The notes beneath the pieces were generated by a model. That model saw only the letters and a list, made by a program, of their open reading frames with translations, ran no database searches and was not told the DNA's origin. 64,000 bases of DNA from Micromonospora inositola (GTDB taxonomy: Bacteria; Actinomycetota; Actinomycetes; Mycobacteriales; Micromonosporaceae): positions 1,054,001 to 1,118,000 of the forward strand of contig NZ_LT607754.1 of NCBI RefSeq assembly GCF_900090285.1, written 5' to 3'. Shown here piece after piece: positions 10,083 through 19,256 of the stretch. Both the position numbers and the translations under genes were made by a program. Position 1 is the stretch's first letter. Each line of letters starts with the position of its first letter.

Positions 10083-10700
10083 GTGGCAGTCGTGCCCGAA
10101 CTCATCACTGACGTCGCGTCGCCTACGTGGGCGTACCTCGTGCTGCTGGCGCTGCTGGTCGCCGACGCCTTCGTACCGGTCATCCCGACCCAGGTAGTCA
10201 TGATCACCAGCGGCGCGCTGACCGTCTACGGCGGGCTGAGCCTGCCGCTCACCATCGCCGTCGGCGCGCTCGGCGTCTTCGCCGGCGACCTGGCCTGCTA
10301 CCTGATCGGGCGCGGCGCCCCGGACCGCCGGGAGGCCCGGCACGCCATGCCTGGCCGGGCCCGCCGGATGGCCGGCCGGGTCACCCGGGGGCTGCGCGAA
10401 CCGGGACCACTGGTGATCCTGCTCTGCCGGTTCGTGCCGGGCGGCCGGATGGCGGCCTGCTTCTCCGCCGGGCGCAGCCGCTACCCGTACCGGCTCTTCC
10501 TGCTCTACGAGGCCGCCGCGGCGGCCGGCTGGGCGACGTACGGGACCCTGGTCGGGCACCTGGGCGGGACCGCGCTGACCCAGTCGGCCTGGCGGCTGGC
10601 GCTGATCGGCGGCGCGGCGGCGGCCGGGTTCGCGGGCGCCGGCTGGGCGATGACCGCGATCAGCGCCCGCAACAGCCGCCCCGAGGTCCCGGTCGACTGA
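10083..10700 (+). CDS. DedA family membrane protein
   Basis: 205 aa with the DedA (SNARE-associated/VTT) pattern: a re-entrant, Pro-containing first segment (LVADAFVPVIPTQVVMITSGAL), a G-rich helix ending in YLIGRG, an amphipathic middle, the conserved RFVPGGRMAACFSAG motif (about residues 118-133) and two further membrane helices. Family members act in lipid or undecaprenyl-phosphate flipping and envelope integrity. The start is GTG at 10083 (GTG 10092 possible). It is followed by an unrelated DUF998 gene and has no obvious operon partner. Confidence 0.82.
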   Translation: MAVVPELITDVASPTWAYLVLLALLVADAFVPVIPTQVVMITSGALTVYGGLSLPLTIAVGALGVFAGDLACYLIGRGAPDRREARHAMPGRARRMAGRVTRGLREPGPLVILLCRFVPGGRMAACFSAGRSRYPYRLFLLYEAAAAAGWATYGTLVGHLGGTALTQSAWRLALIGGAAAAGFAGAGWAMTAISARNSRPEVPVD

Positions 10701-10816
10701 CCGCCATCGCGGAGGCCGGCGAGGTCGTGAGCCATGTCCTCTAGGGGGCGACCCCGGGATCGATGTCGGTGGCGGTCCCGGATCCGCTTCGGGTGCCTGC
10801 GGCGACAGGCTGGGGC

Positions 10817-11413
10817 ATGCCTGGAATTCGGACCCGCGCGCTGCTCGCCCTCGGCGGGATCGCCCTGGCGGCGGCGCTCGCCGTACTCGGTCATCTCGAG
10901 GTGAACGACGACCTGGACCCGTGGTCGCTGACCGTCAGCGACTTCGCCGTCTCCGACCGGGGCGGGGTCATCGACGCGGCCATGGCGGTGCTCGCCGCGG
11001 CCACCGCGGTTCTGATCCCGGTCCTCCCCCGGGTCGGGGCGGGTCGGCCGGCGGAGGTTCTACTCGCGGCGTGGACCGCCGGACTGGTGGTCGCCGCGCT
11101 GGTGCCGACCAACGAGCCGGGTGCGCCCATGGACACCGCCGCCTACCTGCACCGGTACGCCTCGGTGGTCGCCTTCCTCGCCCTGCCGCTCGCCGGCTGG
11201 CTGCTCGCCCGGCACCAGGGCCGGGCCGCCCCCTGGCTGCGTGCCCTCGCCCTGACCAGCCTGGCGTTTGCCGCGGCCATGGTCTGGTCCGCCTACCCCG
11301 GCGACCGGGTGCTGATCGGCCTCGCCGAACGGCTGCTGATCCTCACCGAGGTCGGCCTGCTCGCCGTGGTCGCGGCGAGCTGCGCGGCCGTCACTCCAGT
11401 TCGTGGAGCATGA
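10817..11413 (+). CDS. DUF998 family integral membrane protein
   Basis: About 198 aa with six predicted membrane helices, beginning at MPGIRTRALLALGGIALAAALAVLGHL. The DUF998 hallmarks are the DPWSLTVSDFAV start of the second segment, the PTNEPG turn and the HRYASVVAFLALPLAGWLLAR helix. ATG 10817 directly precedes the first membrane segment; ATG 10763 would add an 18-residue polar extension. The 3' end overlaps the convergent lpdA gene by 23 bp. Function unknown. Confidence 0.72.
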   Translation: MPGIRTRALLALGGIALAAALAVLGHLEVNDDLDPWSLTVSDFAVSDRGGVIDAAMAVLAAATAVLIPVLPRVGAGRPAEVLLAAWTAGLVVAALVPTNEPGAPMDTAAYLHRYASVVAFLALPLAGWLLARHQGRAAPWLRALALTSLAFAAAMVWSAYPGDRVLIGLAERLLILTEVGLLAVVAASCAAVTPVRGA

Positions 11414-12794
11414 GCTGGCGGGCGGCCTCGGTGATCGAGCCGGAGAGGCTCGGGTAGATGGTGATGGTCTGGGCCAGCTCGTTCACCGTGAGGTTGTTCT
11501 CCACCGCCATGGTGATCGGGAGGATCAGCTCACTGGCCTTGGGGGCCACCACCACGCCGCCGATCACCTGGCCGCTGGCCGGGCGGCAGAAGAGCTTGAC
11601 GAAACCGTCGGCCAGGTCGTCCATCTTCGCCCGGGCGTTGCCCGACAGCGGCAGCATCACCTGGCGCGCCGGGGTCTTGCCGGCGTCCACCTCGTCCTGC
11701 GAGACGCCGACGGTGGCCAGCTCCGGATCGGTGAAGACGTTCGCCGCGACGGTACGCAGCCGCAGTGGCCGGACCGCCTCGCCGAGCGCGTGCCACATCG
11801 CGATCCGGCCCTGCATGGCCGCGACGCTGGCCAGCGGCAGCACGCCGGTGCAGTCGCCGGCGGCGTAGACGCCGGGGACGTTGGTCCGGGACACCCGGTC
11901 GACGGTGACGTAGCCGCCCCGGGCCAGCTCCACGCCGTACTCGGCGAGGCCCAGGTTGGCGGTGTTCGGGATCGAGCCGACGGCGATCAGCGCGTGCGTG
12001 CCGTACACCTTGCGACCGTCGGAGAGCTCGACCTCGACGCCGTCCTCGGTCCGCCGGACCGCGTTCGCCCGGGAGTTGTTGAGGATGCTCATGCCCCGGT
12101 TGCGGAACACCCGCTCGATCGCCATCGCCGCGTCGGCGTCCTCGTGCGGCATCACCCGGTCCCGGCTGGAGACCAGGGTGACCTCGACGCCCATGGCCAG
12201 GTAGGCGGAGGCGAACTCGGCGCCGGTCACGCCGGAACCGACCACGATCAGGTGCTCGGGCAGCTCCGGCAGGTCGTACACCTGGCGCCAGGTCAGGATG
12301 CGCTCGCCGTCCGGCACGGCGGTGGGGAGCTGGCGTGGGGTCGCACCGGTGGCGACCAGCACGGTGGAGGCGGCGATGGAGTACTCCTCGGCGCCGTCGG
12401 CCGGGGTCACGACCACCCGGTGGGTGTGACCGAGGGTGTCCTCGCCGAGCCGGGCGACGCCGGCGACGAACTCCACCCCGGCCTTGATCAGCTTGGCGTG
12501 GATGTCGGCGGACTGGGCCAGCGCGAGCCGCTTCACCCGCTCGTGCACCGTTCGGGCGTCGACGGTGACCGCCTCCAGCCCGTCGGAGTGCACCCCGAAC
12601 TCCTCGGTGTCCCGGTAGCCGGTCACCACCTCTGAGCTGGCGATGAAGGTCTTCGACGGGACGCAGTCGGAGAGCACGCAGGCGCCGCCGGCCCCCTCCG
12701 CCTCCACCACGGTGACATCGGCGTCGAGCTGGGCGGCGACCAGCGCCGCCTCGTACCCGGCCGGCCCCCCGCCGATGATCACGATCTGGCTCAC
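11391..12794 (-). CDS. lpdA: NAD(P)H-quinone dehydrogenase of the LpdA/flavoprotein disulfide reductase family
   Basis: 467 aa: FAD-binding GGGPAGYEAAL at the N-terminus, the CVLSDC segment in the redox-disulfide position, an NAD(P)-binding GSGVTGAEFA (about residue 185), the second FAD motif VYAAGDCTG and the C-terminal dimerisation domain. The C-terminus reads IYPSLSGS where true lipoamide dehydrogenases have HPTLSE, so the His-Glu base pair is missing. This is the pattern of Mycobacterium LpdA (Rv3303c), which reduces quinones rather than lipoamide. It is a single gene with its start 106 bp from the divergent GGCT gene. Confidence 0.85.
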   Translation of the reverse strand: MSQIVIIGGGPAGYEAALVAAQLDADVTVVEAEGAGGACVLSDCVPSKTFIASSEVVTGYRDTEEFGVHSDGLEAVTVDARTVHERVKRLALAQSADIHAKLIKAGVEFVAGVARLGEDTLGHTHRVVVTPADGAEEYSIAASTVLVATGATPRQLPTAVPDGERILTWRQVYDLPELPEHLIVVGSGVTGAEFASAYLAMGVEVTLVSSRDRVMPHEDADAAMAIERVFRNRGMSILNNSRANAVRRTEDGVEVELSDGRKVYGTHALIAVGSIPNTANLGLAEYGVELARGGYVTVDRVSRTNVPGVYAAGDCTGVLPLASVAAMQGRIAMWHALGEAVRPLRLRTVAANVFTDPELATVGVSQDEVDAGKTPARQVMLPLSGNARAKMDDLADGFVKLFCRPASGQVIGGVVVAPKASELILPITMAVENNLTVNELAQTITIYPSLSGSITEAARQLMLHELE

Positions 12795-12900
12795 AGCGCT
12801 CGCCCCTCGTCAGTGCTCACAGTGACTTTCTTCTTCCCAACGCGCTCGACACGCACCGTCGTATTCTCCCCCACCCGCCGGCCGGGCTATCGTCATCGCC

Positions 12901-13356
12901 GTGCGTCATTACGCCGCTTACGGCTCAAACCTCGACCCCGCCCGGATGCGCGCCTACTGCCCGCATTCGCCGATGGTGGGCACCGGCTGGCTGGAGGGCT
13001 GGCGGCTCACCTTCGCGGGCGAGGACGTCATCGGCTGGGAGGGCTCGGTCAGCACCGTGGTCGAGTCCCCGGGTGACCGGGTCTTCGTGGCGCTCTACGA
13101 CATCCACCCGTACGACGCCGCCCAGCTCGACGAGCTCGAGGGCGTGGCCGCCGGGACGTACCGCAAGCTCACCGTCCGCGTCTCGACCCTGGACGGGGAC
13201 GTGACCGCCTGGGTCTACGTCTTCGACGGGTACGAGGGCGGCCTGCCGACGTCGTGGTACCTGTCGGAGATCGCGAACGCGGCCGAGAAGGCGGGCGCGC
13301 CGGACGACTACGTCACCGACCTGCGGTCCCGCCCCACCGGCACCGCGTCGGCGTAG
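12901..13356 (+). CDS. Gamma-glutamylcyclotransferase-fold protein
   Basis: 151 aa with the GGCT fold signature YAAYGSNL at the N-terminus, followed by the GTGWLEGWRLTF strand pair and YDIHPYDAAQLDELEG, which carries the catalytic acidic residue. Family members cyclise gamma-glutamyl amines or peptides to 5-oxoproline; the substrate here is unknown. The start is GTG 12901. A TATCGT -10 element (12888-12893) lies 7 nt before it and no ribosome site is present, so the mRNA is probably leaderless. Confidence 0.82.
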   Translation: MRHYAAYGSNLDPARMRAYCPHSPMVGTGWLEGWRLTFAGEDVIGWEGSVSTVVESPGDRVFVALYDIHPYDAAQLDELEGVAAGTYRKLTVRVSTLDGDVTAWVYVFDGYEGGLPTSWYLSEIANAAEKAGAPDDYVTDLRSRPTGTASA

Positions 13357-13480
13357 CGCGTATCGCACGCCTCCAGTCTGCTCCGGCCGTCGCCCCGACC
13401 GGCCGCCGACCCCGGACCGGGTCGCCTATCACACACCGTGGTGACCCAGTCGGGGCCGGAACGGGCCGGGCGGGAAGAGA

Positions 13481-14440
13481 TCAGCCGGCGGCCGGGACGA
13501 CCACCTGGTACATGTCGACGATGCGTACGTCGCGCAGCCCGACCGAGCGGTACAGCGACATCGGGACGGTCGGGTTGGCCAAGTCGACCCCGAGCCCCGC
13601 GCTCGCCCGGCCCTTGGCCGCGTACCTCGCGAAGGCGTGGCCGAGCAGTGCTGCGCCGACCCCCCGACGCCGTCGCATGGGTAGCACCGCCACGTTCTTG
13701 ACCCAGCCCTGGTCCTGGTCGAGCGCTTGGTCGGAGGACTGCAGGATGCCAGCCGGCTCCCCGTCCACCTCGGCCACGAACCACTCGTCCCAGGCGTTGC
13801 CGTCGCCGATTCGGGCCCGCCATCGTTCATAGTCAAGCGGCTCGTAGTCCGGGGTGTCCCGGAACGCCGTGTCGTAGATCCCGTGGAAGGTCCGCAGGTC
13901 GGCGTCGTCGTCGCGGCGTACCGGCCGGACCGTGACACCGGCCGGCGGGGCGGGAGGCTCGGCGGGCACGCCGGCCAACGACCGGCTCATCCGGACGTAC
14001 CGCTTGGCCAGGGTGAACCCGGCGTCGAGGAGGATCGCCAACCACTCCGTCTCCGGCTCGTAGACCGCGCAGCGGACGGCGAGCGCCGGCAGGCCCCGCT
14101 CGGCGGCCCGCTCGCCGACCCGGTCCAGCTGCCGGGCGAGCAGCGGGCCGCGCAGCGGCCGGCCCTGGTCGGGATCGACGTACACCTCGACGAACTCCCG
14201 CCCCACGCCGGTCGGGTTGTCGATGATCGCCCAGGCGACCACCGTGCCGTCCGGATCGAGGCCGAGCCAGGAGTCGGCGGCCGGATCGACGTACGGCGCG
14301 GTCAGGCACTCCGCCACGTCCTCGGCCGAGAAGTCGGGGTACCCGATGGCGAAGGTGTCGGCGGCGTGCACCACCGCCAGGATCGCCGGTACGTCATCCA
14401 GGGTGGGTCGGCGGGCGGTCCAGCCGGCGGGAAGCGTCAC
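13481..14440 (-). CDS. Tandem GNAT N-acetyltransferase
   Basis: About 319 aa made of two GNAT folds. The N-terminal one (residues 1-150) has a weak acetyl-CoA loop; the C-terminal one (165-319) has a clear motif A, VLPMRRRRGVGAALLGHAFARY. GTG 14440 is taken as the start because homology begins at LPAGWTARRPTLDD, although the open frame runs much further upstream in a shadow of the next gene. AGGATC lies about 7 nt upstream. The acceptor is unknown. The tandem layout resembles MshD-like and aminoglycoside-type double GNATs, but nothing specific supports either. Confidence 0.82.
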   Translation of the reverse strand: MTLPAGWTARRPTLDDVPAILAVVHAADTFAIGYPDFSAEDVAECLTAPYVDPAADSWLGLDPDGTVVAWAIIDNPTGVGREFVEVYVDPDQGRPLRGPLLARQLDRVGERAAERGLPALAVRCAVYEPETEWLAILLDAGFTLAKRYVRMSRSLAGVPAEPPAPPAGVTVRPVRRDDDADLRTFHGIYDTAFRDTPDYEPLDYERWRARIGDGNAWDEWFVAEVDGEPAGILQSSDQALDQDQGWVKNVAVLPMRRRRGVGAALLGHAFARYAAKGRASAGLGVDLANPTVPMSLYRSVGLRDVRIVDMYQVVVPAAG

Positions 14441-14494
14441 GCCGCAGATCCTGGCAGCCCGCCCGCCGACCGCGCCGCCGATTTTCGCCGAGGG

Positions 14495-14524
14495 CCGGCG
14501 GCCGCTGACGCCACCGGCCGCCGG
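14495..14524 (-). terminator. 10-bp GC hairpin downstream of the SCO6745-type gene
   Basis: CCGGCGGCCG and its perfect complement around a 10-nt loop lie 68 nt past the 14593 stop and before the next minus-strand gene. No T-run is present, as is usual for actinobacterial hairpin terminators. Confidence 0.5.
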
Positions 14525-14592
14525 GTTGCTCAGCTGGCAGGTCCGGTACCGGAAGCGCTCTCGCTGAACCGAGCAGGCGGCGCCGCGCCCCC

Positions 14593-15339
14593 TCAGCCGG
14601 CGGAACCGCGCAGGTGCAGCCGGGTGGCGGTGAGCAGGTCGAGCAGCTCCGCCCCCTCCCCCGGGCCGAGCGCCCGGAACGCGGTCGAGGCCAACCGGTC
14701 GGTCACCGCCTCGGCCCAGAGCCGCCGCCGGACCAGCGGCCCCACCGGCGGGTACGGCGGCGGCCAGCCGCAGGCGGCGGCGCCCGCCTCGCCCTCCGGC
14801 CCGGCCAGGACCGCCTCCAGCGGGGTCATCCCCGCCGCCCGGACGGCGAGCAGGTACGCCCCGGCGAAGTGCTCGCGGAGCAGGAGCAGCCCGACGGCCG
14901 TCCGGGCCCCGGGCGACCGGTCCGGCACCGGCATGGCGCGCCAGGCGGCGAAGAGCGGCGTCCCGCTGGCCTCCGCCGCGTCGACGACCCGCTCCAGCAG
15001 CCCGACCAGCCGGGCCACCCCCGGCGCGTCGCCGAGATGCTGGGCGCCCCAGCGGCAGCACTCGGCCAGGTTCGCCGCGGCCACCTCCACCGGTCGGATG
15101 GTACGGGCCGCGGCGTCCCAGCCGTCGGCGACCGCGTCGGGGGCGATGAAACCGAGGGCGGCGGCGACCGTCTCGGCGCCTACGTCGCCGAGCGCGCCGG
15201 CCCGGCCGGTGATGTAGAACGCCCAGCCGGAGATGCCGAGCAGGCGGGCCCGGCGCAGGGTCCCCGGGCAGCGCCGGAACGCCTCCCCGAGCTCCAGCAC
15301 CAGCGGCTTGCTGGCGGCGGCGACCTGCTCGGGGGTCAT
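14593..15339 (-). CDS. SCO6745-like helical protein
   Basis: About 248 aa, largely helical. It matches my recollection of the actinobacterial SCO6745 family: EAFRRCPGTLRRARLLGISGWAFYITGRAGALG near the N-terminus, GFIAPDAVADGWDAA in the middle and a conserved FRALGPGEGAELLDLL end. ATG 15339 is used because the preceding 31 residues are Arg-rich and unlike the family. It sits in a minus-strand run with the coiled-coil and metallo-hydrolase genes. Function unknown. Confidence 0.65.
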   Translation of the reverse strand: MTPEQVAAASKPLVLELGEAFRRCPGTLRRARLLGISGWAFYITGRAGALGDVGAETVAAALGFIAPDAVADGWDAAARTIRPVEVAAANLAECCRWGAQHLGDAPGVARLVGLLERVVDAAEASGTPLFAAWRAMPVPDRSPGARTAVGLLLLREHFAGAYLLAVRAAGMTPLEAVLAGPEGEAGAAACGWPPPYPPVGPLVRRRLWAEAVTDRLASTAFRALGPGEGAELLDLLTATRLHLRGSAG

Positions 15340-15400
15340 GCGCCGGACACCGCAGCGGGAGGCGCGGACACCGTCCGTCCACCGTGGTCGTCCATCTCGG

Positions 15401-16339
15401 TCAGTCTGCCTCCTGACCGCCGCCGGCGGCATCCCCCTCTTCGGCGTCCAGCGCCTCCACCGCGCCCTCGACCTCGCCGGTGCGCCGGCGGGCGGCGGTG
15501 ACCGCCCGCTCGGCGGCGCGACGGGCCAGCTTGGCGCGGCTCAGCTCCTGCTCGGCGACGGCCCGCCGGCGCTCCAGCTCGGCGAGTTCGGTCTCGATCC
15601 GGTCCAGCTCGGCCGCGCCGTCCTGGGCGGACCGCACCGCGCCGGTCAGCTCCGCCTCGGCGCGTTCCTGGTCGGCCCGGGCCCGGGCCAGTTCGCGGTC
15701 CAGCGCCCGGCGGCGTTTCGCCCGCTCGGCCCGGGCGGCCCGTTCCGCCGCCCGTTCGTCCCGCGCCCGCCGGGTCTCGGCCCGCTCGGCCGCCCGGTCC
15801 GGTACGGCGGGCTCCTCAGCGCCCCCGGTGACCAGTCGCAGCTGGGGGCGGGGCACCTCGCCGAAGCCGGCGTAGCTGGTGGCCCGGAGCAGTCGGCCGG
15901 AGCGGACCTGCTCGGCCACCTCGGGGTCGGAGAGCGCCGCGTTGAGGGTCGCCTCGACCTCGGCCAGCGGCAGCTTCCCGGCCGGCGGGGCGTCCCCGGT
16001 CTCGGCGGCGAGTTTGCGTACCTCGGCCACCAGGGCACCGACCACGGCCCGGCGCTGCGCGGACAGCTCGCGAAGCTTGCCGCCGCGCAGGTCGCGCTGG
16101 GCGGCGCGGAGCGCGTCGGCGAGCTGCGCCAGGTCGGCCACCAGCTCGGGCCGGCGGATGGCCAGCAGGTTGATCAGCCAGGCCGCCACGGTGGGCCGGC
16201 GCAGCCGGGCGATCTCCCGGGCGGCGGCCCGGTCACCGGCCCGGCGCGCCTCTTCGACGGCGGCGTCCCGGGCCGCGACGAACCGGTCCGGCGGCGTCGC
16301 GTAGAGCCGCTGGATCAGCTCTCGGGAGGGGCCGGCCAC
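15401..16339 (-). CDS. Actinobacterial coiled-coil protein of unknown function
   Basis: 312 aa beginning at GTG 16339. The first 150 residues are a helical domain (RLYATPPDRFVAARD, RLRRPTVAAWLINLLA, VRSGRLLRATSYAGFGEV). Residues 175-300 form a long, very Arg/Ala/Glu-rich coiled coil. The conserved N-terminal half suggests a real actinobacterial family; I cannot assign a function. It lies 3 nt after the stop-side end of the metallo-hydrolase gene and is probably co-transcribed with it. Confidence 0.7.
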   Translation of the reverse strand: MAGPSRELIQRLYATPPDRFVAARDAAVEEARRAGDRAAAREIARLRRPTVAAWLINLLAIRRPELVADLAQLADALRAAQRDLRGGKLRELSAQRRAVVGALVAEVRKLAAETGDAPPAGKLPLAEVEATLNAALSDPEVAEQVRSGRLLRATSYAGFGEVPRPQLRLVTGGAEEPAVPDRAAERAETRRARDERAAERAARAERAKRRRALDRELARARADQERAEAELTGAVRSAQDGAAELDRIETELAELERRRAVAEQELSRAKLARRAAERAVTAARRRTGEVEGAVEALDAEEGDAAGGGQEAD

Positions 16340-16342
16340 GGG

Positions 16343-16972
16343 TCAGGCGTCGAACCGGGAGCCCGGTTCGAGCCGCTGGTACTCGGTGTTCGACAGCGTC
16401 TTGTACTGGCGGTCGAGCACGGCGAACCCGGTGCTGTTGAGCAGGCCGTCGTGCAGCGCGTACGCGCGGCGCGGGGCGACCGCCCGGATGAAGTCGACCA
16501 CCTCGGAAAACTTCGACCAGGGCGCGTGGATCGGCGCGAAGAGGGTGTCCACCTGGACCTCCTCGGGAACGACCAGCGAGTCCCCCGGGTGGTAGACCAC
16601 GTCGTTGATCAGGTAGCCCAGGTTCTCGACCACGGGGATGTCGGGGTGGATGACGGCGTGCTGGCCGCCGTACGCGCGGACCGCCACCCCGGCGGCGGTG
16701 AACGACTCCCCCGGCGCGACCACGGTCAGCGCCTCGGCCGCGTCACCGAGGACGCCGGCGAGCGAGGCCGGACCGTTGACGGTGAACGGCCGACGCTCCA
16801 GCGCCCGGGCGAGCGTCTCCGGGTTCACGTGGTCCGGGTGCTGGTGGGTGATCAGCACCGCGTCCGCCCCGTCCAACGCCTCGGGCTCGCTGAACACGCC
16901 GGGGTCGACGACGAGCACTCCCCCGTCGTGCTCCACCCGGACACAGGAGTGGGCGTACTTGGTGACCTGCAT
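16343..16972 (-). CDS. Metallo-beta-lactamase-fold hydrolase, UlaG-like
   Basis: 209 aa with the zinc-binding HQHPDH motif (about residues 42-47) in a LITHQHPDHVN context, the GQHAVIHPDIP loop and VYHPGDS carrying further ligands. It is a short single-domain member of the UlaG/YtnP-like branch. ATG 16972 is preceded by GAGGAG at good spacing; the longer open frame upstream is not coding-like. Substrate unknown. It is first of a minus-strand pair with the coiled-coil protein. The octamer GTCACGAT occurs twice just upstream of the start. Confidence 0.85.
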   Translation of the reverse strand: MQVTKYAHSCVRVEHDGGVLVVDPGVFSEPEALDGADAVLITHQHPDHVNPETLARALERRPFTVNGPASLAGVLGDAAEALTVVAPGESFTAAGVAVRAYGGQHAVIHPDIPVVENLGYLINDVVYHPGDSLVVPEEVQVDTLFAPIHAPWSKFSEVVDFIRAVAPRRAYALHDGLLNSTGFAVLDRQYKTLSNTEYQRLEPGSRFDA

Positions 16973-17089
16973 CGTGACTCCTCGATTATCGAATCGTGAC
17001 GTCCTGAGCGCAGTCTGCCGGAACCGGCGCGGCACCGCGCCGCGTCCGACGTATCGCCCCGATGCGGGGCCGTGAGGATCGGGGCGGGG

Positions 17090-18040
17090 ATGAGCGTACG
17101 AGGAAAAGGGCGTCGGGGCGTACCCCTGGCGGCGGTGGGCCTGGTCGCGGTGCTGTTCGCGGGGGGTTGCAGCGCGGGCGACGCGACGAGTGACAACGGT
17201 TCGGCGGCGCAGGCGCCGGCCGGGGGCGCGGCCGACCGCGGCGAGGCGGCGCCGGGCCAGGCCGGCGCGGGCGCGCCGGACCTGCGGGTCGACCAGCGGT
17301 CGATCATCTACACCGGAACGATGCAGGTGCGGGTGGACGACGTGGAGCGGGCCGCCCGGGAGGCGATCGCCACGGCGAGCGCGGCGGGCGGGTTCGTCGG
17401 CGGCGACCAGCGCCGCAGCGAGTCGGCGGACGCGCGGGCCGAGCTGGAGCTGCGGGTGCCGGCGGCGAAGTTCACCGCGGTGGTCGACGAGCTGGCGAAG
17501 CTCGGCCGGCAGCAGCGGCGCGAGGTGCACACCCAGGACGTCACCGAGGAGACGGTCGACCTGGACGCCCGGATCACCAGCCAGCGGGCCCGGGTGGAGA
17601 GCGCCCGCAAGCTGCTGGACCGGGCGACCTCGACGAGCGAGCTGGTGAACCTGGAGAACGAGCTGGGGCGGCGGGAGGCCGACCTCGCCTCGCTGGAGGC
17701 GAAGAAGCGCCGGCTGGCCGACCTGACCGCGCTCTCCACCATCACGGTGACGTTCGTCGGGACGGACGCCTCCACCGAGGAGGAGCAGACCGACATCGGG
17801 TTCCTGGTCGGGCTGCGGGGCGGCTGGCAGGTCTTCGTCGCCTCGGTGACCGTGCTGCTCACCGTGCTCGGCGCGCTGCTGCCGTGGCTGGTGGCGGTCG
17901 GCGTACCGGTGGCCCTGCTGATCCGGGTGCTGCGCCGCCGCCGGCGGCGGACGCCGCCGGCCGGGCCGACGCCGCCGGCCGGCCAGCCGGGTGGTCCTAC
18001 CGCGCCGCCGCCAGTGCCCGCAACGCGGTCTGCACCATGA
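17090..18040 (+). CDS. DUF4349 lipoprotein with C-terminal membrane anchor
   Basis: About 316 aa. The N-terminus is an Arg-rich signal with a lipobox-like LFAGGC (Cys about residue 27). A Gly/Ala-rich spacer follows, then the DUF4349 domain (about residues 70-235: RSIIYTGTMQVRVDDVERAAREA; RLDLDAR-type segments ending in a coiled coil, LENELGRREADLASLEAKKRRL), one membrane helix (about 245-275) and a short Pro-rich cytoplasmic tail. GTG 17072 is an alternative start. The domain is predicted to be outside the cell; function unknown. The 3' end overlaps the convergent M20 gene by 44 bp. Confidence 0.8.
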   Translation: MSVRGKGRRGVPLAAVGLVAVLFAGGCSAGDATSDNGSAAQAPAGGAADRGEAAPGQAGAGAPDLRVDQRSIIYTGTMQVRVDDVERAAREAIATASAAGGFVGGDQRRSESADARAELELRVPAAKFTAVVDELAKLGRQQRREVHTQDVTEETVDLDARITSQRARVESARKLLDRATSTSELVNLENELGRREADLASLEAKKRRLADLTALSTITVTFVGTDASTEEEQTDIGFLVGLRGGWQVFVASVTVLLTVLGALLPWLVAVGVPVALLIRVLRRRRRRTPPAGPTPPAGQPGGPTAPPPVPATRSAP

Positions 18041-19256
18041 GGCGTACGCCGGCCGGGATGGCCCGCTCGTCCACGTCGAACGAGGCCCGGTGCAGGTCCA
18101 CGTTGGGACCGGCCCGGCCGACGCCGAGGCGGGCGAGCGCGCCGGGCACGTGCTCCAGGTACCAGGAGAAGTCCTCGCCGCCCATGCTCTGTGGGGTCTC
18201 CGCGATCCCCTCGGGGCCGAGCGCGGCGGCGGTCGCGGCGGTCAGCACCCCGATGGCCCGGGCGTCGTTGCTGACGGGCGGGCGGCCGCGCAGGTATTCC
18301 AGGTCGACCGTCGCGCCGGTGGGGGCGATGACGTCCCGGACCACCTGAGCGACGATCTTCGGGGCCTGCTCCCAGGTGTCGCGGTCCATCACCCGCAGGG
18401 TGCCGGCGGCGCAGGCCTCGGACGGGATGACGTTGTAACGGGTGCCGGCCGAGGCGTGGCCGAACACCAGCAGCAGCCCGCTGTTGGCCGGCACCCGGCG
18501 GCTGACCAGGGCGGGCACCTCGGTGACCAGCCGGCCGAGCGCGTCGACCAGGTCGACGGTCAGGTGCGGGCGGGCGGTGTGCCCACCCGGCCCGGTGAGC
18601 CGGACGGTGACGTTGTCGGCCGCGGCGGTGATCGGGCCGACCCGCAGGCCGACCCTGCCCACCGGCAGGTTCGGGTCGCAGTGCACGGCGAAGATCTGCA
18701 CGACGTCGTCGAGGCCGCCGGCCTCGATGACCTCCAGAGAGCCGCAGGGCAGGATCTCCTCGGCCGGCTGGAAGATCAGCCGGACCCGGCCGTCGAGCTG
18801 ACCCAGGTCGGCGAGCTGGGCCAGCAGCATGCCGACGCCGAGCATCACGGAGGTGTGCACGTCGTGGCCACAGGCGTGGCAGACGCCGGCCACGGTGGAC
18901 CGGTACGGCACGTCCTTCGGGTCGGTCAGCGGCAGCGCGTCGATGTCGGCGCGGAGCGCGACCACCGGGCCGTCCGGCCGCCCGTCGATGTCGCAGATGA
19001 CGCCGTTGCCCTTGGGCAGCAGGCGCGGGTTCAGCCCGGCCAGGGAGAGTTCCCGGGCGATCAGGGCCGCCGTCTCGAACTCCTCGCCGGAGAGCTCCGG
19101 GTGGGAGTGGATGTGACGCCGGGTGGCGATGAGGCCGGGTACCCGGAGGGCGAGCAGATGGTCGAGCTCGAAGGGCAGGGGCTGGGACCCGGATGGCGCC
19201 TCCGGCCAGGACGACGCCAGCTGGCCGCTGGTGGGCAGCGTCAACGCACTCGTCAC
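17997..19256 (-). CDS. M20 family amidohydrolase / carboxypeptidase
   Basis: About 419 aa, in the amidohydrolase (AbgB/HipO-like) branch of M20: RRHIHSHPELSGEEFETA at the N-terminus, the metal motif CHACGHDVHTSVMLG, FQPAEE, and a lid domain around HTARPHLTVDLV. It would cleave an N-acyl or peptide bond in a small substrate. GTG 19256 is preferred because homology begins shortly after it, while the 62 upstream in-frame codons have far lower GC at third positions than any neighbour. An ATG at 19442 has an excellent AGGAGG, so a longer form or an upstream peptide cannot be excluded. Confidence 0.8.
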   Translation of the reverse strand: MTSALTLPTSGQLASSWPEAPSGSQPLPFELDHLLALRVPGLIATRRHIHSHPELSGEEFETAALIARELSLAGLNPRLLPKGNGVICDIDGRPDGPVVALRADIDALPLTDPKDVPYRSTVAGVCHACGHDVHTSVMLGVGMLLAQLADLGQLDGRVRLIFQPAEEILPCGSLEVIEAGGLDDVVQIFAVHCDPNLPVGRVGLRVGPITAAADNVTVRLTGPGGHTARPHLTVDLVDALGRLVTEVPALVSRRVPANSGLLLVFGHASAGTRYNVIPSEACAAGTLRVMDRDTWEQAPKIVAQVVRDVIAPTGATVDLEYLRGRPPVSNDARAIGVLTAATAAALGPEGIAETPQSMGGEDFSWYLEHVPGALARLGVGRAGPNVDLHRASFDVDERAIPAGVRLMVQTALRALAAAR

